Positions 1-6,206 of a stretch of 32,062 nt of DNA are shown here, one piece after another. The position numbers and the translations under genes were made by a program. The stretch comes from a virus: positions 1-32,062 of IMG/VR virus record IMGVR_UViG_3300020473_001887. One strand, written 5' to 3'. Each line of letters starts with the position of its first letter. The first letter of the stretch is position 1. Under the pieces are notes generated by a model, which made no database searches, was not told the origin of the DNA, and worked only from the letters and a program-made list of their open reading frames with translations.

Positions 1-273
1 GATTATTTCATAAGAATATATAGGATCATCATAATATGTTTCAGCATCCATTTCATTCGGATAAACTCCAACGATCCATGTTGTTTCATTCTTTTTATTT
101 CTTCTATATGTATATCGTGAATTTCTGGATTGCCAATTGAATGCATTTCTAGTTATCATCCTATTGCCAGAATATGGGTCTATATTATGTGCGATCATCA
201 TTAATTCTTCTTTTATCTTGGGATCATCTCGACCCCATTCTTCATCAAATTGATGTAAAGTATATCTAGGCAT
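1..273 (-). CDS. Unknown phage protein, 3' end beyond window
   Basis: An open frame starts at ATG 273-271 and runs without a stop to base 1, giving 91 codons; the gene continues past the left edge. The start overlaps the stop of the nfuA-like gene by 8 bases, as elsewhere in this tightly packed operon. The visible protein begins MPRYTLHQFDEEWGRDD and is rich in Asp, Arg, Tyr and Trp, with no signal peptide or membrane segment. I do not recognise the family. Its place directly after the Fe-S genes suggests co-transcription with them, but says nothing firm about function. Confidence 0.6.
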   Translation of the reverse strand, partial: MPRYTLHQFDEEWGRDDPKIKEELMMIAHNIDPYSGNRMITRNAFNWQSRNSRYTYRRNKKNETTWIVGVYPNEMDAETYYDDPIYSYEII

Positions 274-841
274 AATACGGATTCTCCCCTGCTTCGTGAT
301 TTGTGGTATCTACAATTTGCTTTATCTCAGGAAACTGAGACTTAATTTGTTGGTCTACCGCATGCTGTAATGTATACTGAGATGCAGAACAACCCTGACA
401 TCCACCCAACATTTCAATATATAAAATACCAGAATCAATACCGACAACTTGAATATTTCCACCATGTGATGCAATTTGAGGATTAACCGTTGAATCAATC
501 AACTCCATTATACGTTCTTCTAAATCACTTGCTTCTGGTTTGTTTGGGTTGATAATATCAAACCCCTGTACATTCAAATCCTCTTTATAATCAACTGTAG
601 CACCATCCAGTACTCTCAATGACCGTTCATCTACAATCATACTGAATTTTTCTAAATCAAAGAATGATTCAGTTTCGGTATAATCATCCTTCCTAAACTC
701 TAATCCAATTCCATACTTATAATCAGTTGCAGTTTTCCCCGTAACCTGAATTCTGAATAGGGTAGTCTCAGCAGAATAGTCATCATCATTTTCAATGATA
801 CCAGAAATTTTCTCAATTGCCTTTTCTGTAACTTCAATCAT
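266..841 (-). CDS. nfuA: NfuA-like Fe-S cluster carrier protein
   Basis: NfuA delivers [4Fe-4S] clusters to apo-enzymes, notably under oxidative stress or iron shortage. The product has the two-part NfuA layout. Residues 1-100 resemble a degenerate A-type (IscA-like) domain without its cysteines. Residues 105-180 are a NifU C-terminal domain with the cluster-binding CxxC (C148, C151) in GGCQGCSAS. The length, 191 residues, equals that of E. coli NfuA as I recall it. The start overlaps the stop of the A-type carrier gene as ATGA, implying translational coupling. With the upstream carrier, Rieske, glutaredoxin and ferredoxin genes it forms a phage-borne Fe-S cassette. Family assignment is firm; the cluster type and targets are inferred. 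Confidence 0.9.
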   Translation of the reverse strand: MIEVTEKAIEKISGIIENDDDYSAETTLFRIQVTGKTATDYKYGIGLEFRKDDYTETESFFDLEKFSMIVDERSLRVLDGATVDYKEDLNVQGFDIINPNKPEASDLEERIMELIDSTVNPQIASHGGNIQVVGIDSGILYIEMLGGCQGCSASQYTLQHAVDQQIKSQFPEIKQIVDTTNHEAGENPYYA

Positions 842-1170
842 ATACTAAAACTCTCCCCACATCCACAGGTTGAATTTGCCTTTGGATTGCTAATCACAAA
901 CCCGTTACCCATTAACCCGTCATGGTAGTTTATTTGCGAACCAGCAACATACAAAAACGATCTTTTATCAACAATAATTTTGAATATATCTTTGACATCA
1001 AACACCACATCATCATCATTCCAAAGATCAAAGGATAAATTATATTGAAAACCAGAACATCCTCCACCTTCAACCTTAACCCTAAGACCACATCCACTAT
1101 ATTCTTCACCTTGATTATCCCTCATTCGCATTGCGGTTTCTAGTGCTTTATCAGATATGGATAACATCAT
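838..1170 (-). CDS. A-type Fe-S carrier (IscA/ErpA/SufA family)
   Basis: A-type carriers accept an Fe-S cluster from a scaffold and pass it to target enzymes. The 110-residue product has the family length and its three conserved cysteines: C38 in GGGCSGF and C102/C104 in the C-terminal TCGCGESF. The sequence does not separate IscA, SufA and ErpA. Two consecutive ATG codons start the gene; AAGGGG lies 3-4 bases before the first and 6-7 before the second, so the second ATG (1167-1165) may be the real start. The gene overlaps its neighbours on both sides by ATGA. It sits directly upstream of the NfuA-like gene, its natural partner in cluster delivery. Confidence 0.92.
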   Translation of the reverse strand: MMLSISDKALETAMRMRDNQGEEYSGCGLRVKVEGGGCSGFQYNLSFDLWNDDDVVFDVKDIFKIIVDKRSFLYVAGSQINYHDGLMGNGFVISNPKANSTCGCGESFSI

Positions 1171-1379
1171 TTCCCCTTGAGTTGTCTAATTTCTTTCATA
1201 ATTTCGGCAATACGTCTATCTTTCCAACGTCTTTCGTGGTTTAAAGCAGTTTCTTTTTCCTTATCTTTCAAATTGAACCAATTACGTTTATCACCCATTT
1301 TTTTAATCTGGTCAATTCTTTCTTTCAGGAATTTGATCTGCTTTTCATTTTCTGTCATTAGGTTATTCAACACCCACAT
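1167..1379 (-). CDS. Small charged coiled-coil protein
   Basis: A short protein of about 70 residues, highly charged (Lys, Glu, Arg), with heptad-like spacing suggesting a coiled coil over most of its length. I do not recognise a family. Several starts are possible. ATG 1391 lacks a clear ribosome binding site. ATG 1379 has GGTGAT five bases upstream and is preferred here. ATG 1358 would avoid overlap with the Rieske gene. The stop overlaps the A-type carrier start as ATGA, which supports real translation. Its location inside the Fe-S cassette hints at an adaptor role, but nothing in the sequence proves it. Confidence 0.6.
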   Translation of the reverse strand: MWVLNNLMTENEKQIKFLKERIDQIKKMGDKRNWFNLKDKEKETALNHERRWKDRRIAEIMKEIRQLKGK

Positions 1380-1674
1380 AAATATCACCATTTTCTACTT
1401 TGGTTGTATAAGATTCAATTGGTTCGTATGCCGGCATACATAGTGCCTTTCCTGTTCTAAGACAAAATCTTGCACCATGTCTTGGACATATTATTTCATC
1501 ACCCTGAACCTCACCATCTGCTAAAGTACCACTGTCATGAGTACAAATATCTTCGACTGCTAAGAACTCACCATCAATATTGAAAATTGCTACCATATTG
1601 TAATCAATTTCAACTATTTTTTTAGCACCAACTGGAATTTCATCAGTTGATGCAACCTTCAAATAATCTATCAC
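1363..1674 (-). CDS. Rieske [2Fe-2S] ferredoxin
   Basis: A small soluble Rieske protein of 103 residues. The cluster ligands are complete: C44-T-H46 and C63-P-R-H66, separated by 16 residues, the CxH...CxxH pattern of Rieske domains, in CTHDSGTLADG and CPRHGARF. There is no membrane anchor, so it resembles the ferredoxin subunits of dioxygenases or the Rieske proteins found beside bacterial suf genes rather than a bc1 subunit. It probably carries single electrons; the partner is unknown. No oxygenase large subunit lies nearby, which favours a role with the Fe-S cassette. Its end overlaps the small coiled-coil gene if that gene uses an upstream start. Confidence 0.9.
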   Translation of the reverse strand: MIDYLKVASTDEIPVGAKKIVEIDYNMVAIFNIDGEFLAVEDICTHDSGTLADGEVQGDEIICPRHGARFCLRTGKALCMPAYEPIESYTTKVENGDIYVGVE

Positions 1675-1683
1675 TATTTTTCC

Positions 1684-2016
1684 CTATGGTTGTATATCAT
1701 AAAATTGTTGTAATCTTTGTCTCTCATGTTCTTCATCCGTACATGGTGCATCTAATGGTACATTAGTTTCCACCATACTTTCATGACCAATAGAAACAAG
1801 ATAATCCAAAACTTCCTCACCACTAACATCAATCAATACATCATTATCAAATTGAACACATGGCTGTAAAGTTTGACCTGTTTTCTGAACCATTTCAATA
1901 TAATTATCTGGAATATGAATTTGTTTTTCCTCATACTCAATTCCACATTTAGCCAATACTTCTCTAACACCACGACTCCAACCACACTGCTCTTTCAGGT
2001 ATGCGATAACCGTCAT
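1684..2016 (-). CDS. Monothiol glutaredoxin (CGWS active site)
   Basis: A 110-residue protein with a thioredoxin fold. The active site near the N-terminus reads CGWS (residues 11-14), a variant of the CGFS site of class II monothiol glutaredoxins (GrxD/Grx4/Grx5), followed by RGVREVL. A cis-Pro segment TLQPCVQF and the later DVSGEEVLDYL fit the glutathione-binding end of the fold. Monothiol glutaredoxins bridge a [2Fe-2S] cluster through glutathione and hand it to A-type carriers, which fits the neighbouring genes. A C-terminal tail of about 30 residues lies beyond the usual domain. The start overlaps the ferredoxin stop as ATGA. Substitution of Phe by Trp in the active site is unusual. Confidence 0.82.
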   Translation of the reverse strand: MTVIAYLKEQCGWSRGVREVLAKCGIEYEEKQIHIPDNYIEMVQKTGQTLQPCVQFDNDVLIDVSGEEVLDYLVSIGHESMVETNVPLDAPCTDEEHERQRLQQFYDIQP

Positions 2017-2384
2017 ATTTCTATCACCTCGGTATTATTGTTCGATTTTTCAAATGTATTTGTAATTTCTATTTCAGGGAACATTTCTTCAAACTCTGCA
2101 ATCTTAATCATATGTATTGCATCCCATGTTAATTTAGTGCAAACAGTAGAACATATAGAACATCCAATGCACTCATTGTATCGTATTCTAACAGGATTAA
2201 TTGGAGAATTACCGTTAGAAAATTCGTCAACCTCAATACAGTCAACAGGACAAAAAGGAACGCAAACTTGACATCCAGTACAATTCCCTTCATCCACAAC
2301 TGCAATAGATTTAGGTTTACGTGTTTTTGTTCCGATTTCAAATGGAAATTTAGGTACTGACTTGTAATGATCGTATTTCCTCAC
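2013..2384 (-). CDS. 2[4Fe-4S] dicluster ferredoxin
   Basis: A soluble ferredoxin of 123 residues with two CxxCxxCxxxC motifs: C35, C38, C41, C45 (CTGCQVCVPFCPVDC) and C72, C75, C78, C82 (CIGCSICSTVC). A further cysteine at 49, in CPVDCI, resembles RnfB-like and related ferredoxins. It should transfer low-potential electrons in the cytoplasm; reductase and acceptor are unknown. The start is a GTG (2384-2382), preceded by AGAGG eight bases upstream; no in-frame ATG occurs near it. It is the first gene of the Fe-S cassette in transcription order, and the phosphate permease gene ends 11 bases upstream. Confidence 0.9.
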   Translation of the reverse strand: MRKYDHYKSVPKFPFEIGTKTRKPKSIAVVDEGNCTGCQVCVPFCPVDCIEVDEFSNGNSPINPVRIRYNECIGCSICSTVCTKLTWDAIHMIKIAEFEEMFPEIEITNTFEKSNNNTEVIEI

Positions 2385-2392
2385 TATTTATA
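2385..2392 (-). promoter_or_regulatory. TATAAATA late-promoter-like box
   Basis: The minus strand reads TATAAATA directly before the GTG start of the ferredoxin gene. This is the T4 late promoter -10 sequence. It lies so close to the start codon that a transcript from it would lack a leader for this gene, so it may be chance in AT-rich DNA or serve only the downstream genes of the cassette. Confidence 0.2.
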
Positions 2393-2395
2393 CCT

Positions 2396-3319
2396 CTAAG
2401 GTAAATATATAGCTACTCCAACACTAATAACCAATCCTATAACCAACCGTACAAAATCCCAACCAACACCAACAAAACCCTCTCGTTGCTTTTTCTTAAG
2501 AGTTTGTGTCATTGCAATTTCTCGACCTGCCAACATACCCACAAATAACCATGTAGTACTCATAGGTATGGGATTAACCACTTTAAAAACAAAGAGAAGT
2601 GAACCATAAACAAAATCTATAATAGTTACCTGTTTAAGATTAATAACTTCAGATTTTCTCTGAACAACCTGTTGTATTTTACCACCCTTGAGGTAGAAAA
2701 TAACACCAAGTAATGTAAATGTAGTTATTAAATATAATAACAATAAAGAAACTGATATTTCTCTAGGTAAAAACACACACTCGTTTGCTGTATCATGCAT
2801 CAACCAAGTTATCCATAAAAACGATGTAGAAACTACCTGTAATTTCCCCCAAAAAGGTGGTACATTATTCCACCACTGTGGATTCTTTTTAACATGTCTA
2901 GCAACTATAGTCCACAATAAAAAAGCAACAATACTTGCAACAACATACCCAGTAACCGATTTTTTTACCATCTTCATGATGGTAGGAGTACTGGCAAAAG
3001 TAGTTAAAGTAAATAGGGTAGTTGATACAGGAACGCCCAAGCGAGTTAATATCAGTAAACAAACTGGAGCCAATAAAAATTTGTATTTAAATTCTTCAGG
3101 ATATGGTATTTTGGAAAGTCTACCCCATGATAAATCACCACCATTTATAAACCATCCTACAGTAGCCGTAACTACCATAATACCACCAAACCATAACCAC
3201 AGGTGCCACCATTTTCTTTGTTTATTGGAAGAAATAAAAGTACCTAATGTTTGAATACTATCATTGGCCACCACTGCATATGCAGACAAAAAGAACCCAA
3301 ATAATAAATACATACTCAT
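2396..3319 (-). CDS. PiT-family inorganic phosphate permease
   Basis: An integral membrane protein of 307 residues with about eight hydrophobic segments. It shows the duplicated PiT signature (PF01384): VANDSIQTLGTF near the N-terminus, matching the GANDxxNxxG repeat, a degenerate second copy HDTANECVF around residue 175, and the paired GVPVSTT and PIPMSTT motifs that line the transport path. PiT carriers couple phosphate uptake to H+ or Na+. The length is short compared with about 400-500 residues for bacterial PitA. The likely role is to keep phosphate flowing for DNA synthesis during infection. A 37-residue gene stops at the base before this start codon. Family is fairly secure; ion coupling is unknown. 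Confidence 0.8.
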   Translation of the reverse strand: MSMYLLFGFFLSAYAVVANDSIQTLGTFISSNKQRKWWHLWLWFGGIMVVTATVGWFINGGDLSWGRLSKIPYPEEFKYKFLLAPVCLLILTRLGVPVSTTLFTLTTFASTPTIMKMVKKSVTGYVVASIVAFLLWTIVARHVKKNPQWWNNVPPFWGKLQVVSTSFLWITWLMHDTANECVFLPREISVSLLLLYLITTFTLLGVIFYLKGGKIQQVVQRKSEVINLKQVTIIDFVYGSLLFVFKVVNPIPMSTTWLFVGMLAGREIAMTQTLKKKQREGFVGVGWDFVRLVIGLVISVGVAIYLP

Positions 3320-3433
3320 CTATAATATATCACCACAAGTCTCCAGACATTCATATATGTCTGGGCCGAAATTTACTAAATAGTCAACATATGCTGAAAA
3401 TATACCGTAACAAATCAATACTGCCAATATCAT
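3320..3433 (-). CDS. Small putative membrane peptide (37 aa)
   Basis: A 37-codon frame starting MILAVLICYGIFSAY with a hydrophobic N-terminal half and an acidic, cysteine-containing tail ending ETCGDIL. An AGAGGA ribosome binding site lies about six bases upstream. The start overlaps the stop of the preceding frame as TAATG, and its stop TAG abuts the permease ATG. These signals argue for a translated gene. It could be a small accessory subunit of the permease or a membrane peptide. No family recognised. Confidence 0.55.
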   Translation of the reverse strand: MILAVLICYGIFSAYVDYLVNFGPDIYECLETCGDIL

Positions 3434-3612
3434 TAAAATCCTCTAAAAATATTATCGTTAATAGGAATAAAAGGTTGTTTTGGTTTTAACTTCTTTTTAG
3501 GTTTTTCCTCAACCTTCTTTTTCTCACCTTTCTTCTTTTTGAGATCTTCCGATTTTTTTCCATCTTCTAATAATTTCTTCACGACTGCCTGAACTACTCC
3601 GCTGTTTAACAT
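3433..3612 (-). CDS. Lys-rich 59-aa frame overlapping the LamG gene end
   Basis: The frame starts at ATG 3612 inside the LamG gene, overlaps it in another frame for 89 bases, then continues 91 bases beyond the LamG stop. The product begins MLNSGVVQAVVKKLLEDG, is Lys/Pro-rich in the middle and ends with a normal-looking INDNIFRGF. Its stop forms TAATG with the next small gene. No good ribosome binding site precedes ATG 3612. Alternatively, one base less in the A7 run (3553-3559) would fuse the LamG protein to this tail. The portion after 3524 is therefore very likely coding; how it is reached is unresolved. Confidence 0.5.
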   Translation of the reverse strand: MLNSGVVQAVVKKLLEDGKKSEDLKKKKGEKKKVEEKPKKKLKPKQPFIPINDNIFRGF

Positions 3613-4372
3613 TAGATTTGATTTCTCCCCACGTGGTGGTTACTTTATTTTTTGGATCAACTGAATACTCAGTTCCCCAATAATTTGCTGTTATTTCCCA
3701 AGGCCTAAGTCTTTTATTATATAGTTTTATATCATCAAACCTACCTGCAAATCCACTACCACCAAAAACAATCGGATAACCATTCATAGAACTTCTAGGT
3801 ATTTCAATATAATCAGTGCAATATGAATCTAACCAAATAGAAATTCCATTTTGTTCTGACCTAATTGCCATATAGTAATATTTAAATCCCTGAACCCCTT
3901 TGATTGTCTCTACTTGACCCTGATATACTATTCTAATCACACCTTTCCATGCCTGACCAGAATCTTGATAAAAGGTGATTCTTAAATCACCCCACCTGAG
4001 AATTTGACCGAATGGCATTAATTTTCCATTATCTCTGACTGTATGGTCTAAATTATGTTGACCAGCACCAAACTCAAAATCAAGTGTCCAATCGTCTAAT
4101 TCACGTTCGAGATATCTAGCAGGAATTGTAAAACTAGAATTAGGATCTATATTACCATGAATATGAATAACTGGTGATTTATGATACGAATACTTTTCTG
4201 GAATCCACCGTACAGTTCCCCGTTTATGTGCTATTGTATTCGACTTAAAATCCATCAAAAAATTTCTTTCATTACTAAAATCCCACATATACATTAGACC
4301 ATCACCTGTATAATAATCTGCAGAAAATAATACAGAAGTCAACAAAAACATTATAAAAATAATTGGATACAT
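3524..4372 (-). CDS. Secreted LamG/ConA-like lectin-domain protein
   Basis: The 282-residue product starts with a Sec-type signal peptide (hydrophobic residues 3-17, likely cleavage after LFSA, residue 18). The mature part resembles a concanavalin A-like/LamG jelly roll. The most recognisable piece is the terminal strand GRFDDIKLYNKRLRPWEI (about 225-242), typical of LamG_3 domains, and there is a repeated aromatic strand pattern before it. A strong AAGGAG precedes the ATG. Such domains bind glycans, so the protein may act in the periplasm or at the surface, or be part of a fibre. A signal peptide is unusual for a virion protein. The last 30 residues are basic and lie in the region overlapped by another frame. 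Confidence 0.65.
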   Translation of the reverse strand: MYPIIFIMFLLTSVLFSADYYTGDGLMYMWDFSNERNFLMDFKSNTIAHKRGTVRWIPEKYSYHKSPVIHIHGNIDPNSSFTIPARYLERELDDWTLDFEFGAGQHNLDHTVRDNGKLMPFGQILRWGDLRITFYQDSGQAWKGVIRIVYQGQVETIKGVQGFKYYYMAIRSEQNGISIWLDSYCTDYIEIPRSSMNGYPIVFGGSGFAGRFDDIKLYNKRLRPWEITANYWGTEYSVDPKNKVTTTWGEIKSNVKQRSSSGSREEIIRRWKKIGRSQKEER

Positions 4373-4398
4373 ACTCTCCTTTTTGTTTAGTTTTTACC

Positions 4399-5409
4399 TT
4401 ACACCTTATATTTTGTTGGGAAATTGTTGCGTGGGTTTCTATTCAACATTATTCTACCATTTAGTTGTTTGATTTGTTGCATTTCATCTCTCAAATATCC
4501 ACCCTTCTCTCCCATCTTGACAACAGGGCCCCTATAACCAGACCTTTTAAGGTTTGCTATCAGATCATCAGAATTTCCTACTTCACTACTAAACGAGCCC
4601 GTTTTAGAATGTACCTTTGTTGGATGGAAAATAACCTTTAAGATTTTGATTTCAGACAGAACCAATTCATCCCACTGTTGTTGTTTACCTTGGCTCCCCT
4701 TACCCATCCTCATCATTTTCTGTATCTGTTCCAGATATTTTTTATTCTTGAGAATTTTCTCAATTCCATCCATATACCACTTGATTGCCCCTGCCTTTTC
4801 CTTACCAGTACCATATGTTGATATTTCTGACCAATCTCTAATATCATCACTTCTCCAGTACCATTTTGGATCATCTGATGTAACACCATATTTCTTCTGC
4901 ATTTCAGGGTTATCGTTCTGGGCTTCGATTATGGCTTTATATCCATCCTGACGCATTTGCTTAATTTCATCAACAAAATCCTTCCAACCCTCGAAAACTT
5001 CATCGTGCCATTCTCTTTGATATAACTGACCAGCCATCAACCATCTACGTCCTTGCGTATCCCTTTGTGTAGAAAAATCTTCACCCATATCCATCACAAT
5101 TGTACCTTTCAATACACAAAAAATTCCACCTTCAGTTAAAATTCCACCACCCTGAGCAAAACTACTCTCGGAATCTTTCATATCAGTCATAGTGGAAATT
5201 TGATTTTTCTTACCCTGTAGTTTTGCAAGTTTTATGACATCTTCCATGTCTGTAACGTGCATTCCATATCCTTCACTTTTGAAATTAGTTATCCGTTCCC
5301 ACATTGGCTGTGAGAACGGTATTGGATATTCATATTCACTATCTGTAAAAATCAATTCCTTAATTTCAGTAGCAGTTCCTTCGGTGATAAATTGTTTAAA
5401 AGACTTCAT
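4399..5409 (-). CDS. Putative packaged internal protein, ART-like paralogue A
   Basis: 336 residues. It opens with MKSFKQFITE, which matches the T4 internal-protein leader MKTYQEFIAE with Glu at position 10 after I-T, a likely gp21 protease site; this suggests packaging in the head and injection. The body shares motifs with the genes at 13699 and 15428: HVTD near residue 50, LQGKKNQISTMT just after, a GGxxxEGG block, DTQGRRW near 117, and WDELVLSEIKILKV near 250. The order of conserved His, Ser/Thr strand and late Glu recalls H-type ADP-ribosyltransferases. The fold is my inference. Its start overlaps the previous gene's stop as ATGA. T4 Alt is a packaged ADP-ribosyltransferase, a precedent. 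Confidence 0.55.
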   Translation of the reverse strand: MKSFKQFITEGTATEIKELIFTDSEYEYPIPFSQPMWERITNFKSEGYGMHVTDMEDVIKLAKLQGKKNQISTMTDMKDSESSFAQGGGILTEGGIFCVLKGTIVMDMGEDFSTQRDTQGRRWLMAGQLYQREWHDEVFEGWKDFVDEIKQMRQDGYKAIIEAQNDNPEMQKKYGVTSDDPKWYWRSDDIRDWSEISTYGTGKEKAGAIKWYMDGIEKILKNKKYLEQIQKMMRMGKGSQGKQQQWDELVLSEIKILKVIFHPTKVHSKTGSFSSEVGNSDDLIANLKRSGYRGPVVKMGEKGGYLRDEMQQIKQLNGRIMLNRNPRNNFPTKYKV

Positions 5410-5648
5410 TCGATCAACCTTACGGTAGCTATTTCACTACCACTAAATAGTTTGTTTGTTTCACCCGTATTTATGTTTATAACATCTTCCATGTCATCCC
5501 ACGTTACGCGAGTAACATACCCTTCAGTTGACTGACCCTTACCTAAAATTCTGACTTTACATGAATTTTGAAGTGCATATTTACAACACTCCACATTTTT
5601 TTGTACAGCACTTTTAATATTTTTTAGATACTCTCCGCCTTTAAACAT
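5406..5648 (-). CDS. Unknown 80-aa phage protein
   Basis: An 80-residue protein with a basic N-terminal helix containing two adjacent cysteines (VECCKYAL) and a beta-rich C-terminal half (CKVRILGKG, EGYVTRVTWDDM). The latter looks like a small barrel, but I cannot assign a family. A GGGGGTGAT run just before the ATG provides the ribosome binding site. The stop overlaps the start of the leader-bearing gene as ATGA, so the two are translationally coupled. No signal peptide or membrane segment. Confidence 0.6.
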   Translation of the reverse strand: MFKGGEYLKNIKSAVQKNVECCKYALQNSCKVRILGKGQSTEGYVTRVTWDDMEDVININTGETNKLFSGSEIATVRLIE

Positions 5649-5703
5649 ACGATCACCCCCTGCATTGGTAATTGTATTTAGGTTAAACTAGTGTTACATC
5701 ATC

Positions 5704-6084
5704 TCAACAATCAGGAAAATCTCCATATTCTTCGAGATAATTATCAAATCTCTCCTTAGCCTCAATAGCAGTTTTTTCACTATCTTTATACTCATAATAC
5801 TTTTGCCATCCATCAGCCCAGTTAGATTCTCTTTTAATCACTTCAGACATTAAGTCTCCAGAAATTTCAGATGTAGTTGAAGTAGGTAAAATTGACCTTA
5901 CTTTATAAATCGCTGCAATAAATTCTTCCTCTAATTCTGAAATATAGCCACCCTGAAGAAAACTAGAAAATAACTCATAACTATCAACAATAGAATTTTC
6001 ATCTAACATTTTTTCAACTAATTTTTTTCTCAACCAACTAACATCACTAGAAAAATCTTGATCTAATTTCTTATAAATACTCAT
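5704..6084 (-). CDS. Unknown acidic helical protein
   Basis: 126 residues, acidic and mostly helical by composition, beginning MSIYKKLDQDFSSDV and ending EEYGDFPDC. No membrane segment or recognised motif. GGGAG lies about eight bases before the ATG, inside the end of the preceding membrane peptide gene. It sits between the ribonucleotide reductase operon and the leader-bearing gene at 4399. Function unknown. Confidence 0.65.
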   Translation of the reverse strand: MSIYKKLDQDFSSDVSWLRKKLVEKMLDENSIVDSYELFSSFLQGGYISELEEEFIAAIYKVRSILPTSTTSEISGDLMSEVIKRESNWADGWQKYYEYKDSEKTAIEAKERFDNYLEEYGDFPDC

Positions 6085-6086
6085 TT

Positions 6087-6206
6087 TTAACTCCCAAAAA
6101 ATAACATGACTAGACCATAGCCAAACTTAAATGTAAAATACCAAAAACCCATACAAAACATAAATATTAAAGACCAAACCGTTACCTTCTCCCAATCAAA
6201 CATCAT
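6087..6206 (-). CDS. Small membrane peptide (39 aa)
   Basis: A 39-codon frame starting MMFDWEKVTVWSLIF and continuing with an aromatic-rich hydrophobic stretch that spans the membrane once. Its ATG overlaps the stop of the ribonucleotide reductase gene as ATGA, and its own stop lies two bases before the next start. Without it, 118 bases of this compact genome would be non-coding. I cannot assign a family; small single-span peptides are common in T4-like genomes. Confidence 0.55.
   Translation of the reverse strand: MMFDWEKVTVWSLIFMFCMGFWYFTFKFGYGLVMLFFGS

Noticed and set aside
1873-2271. 132-residue plus-strand frame
   Set aside because: Antisense to the glutaredoxin and ferredoxin genes, with no domain sense and no promoter.
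2129-2341. 70-residue hydrophobic minus-strand frame
   Set aside because: Out-of-frame reading of the ferredoxin gene, whose two complete 4Fe-4S motifs are unmistakable.
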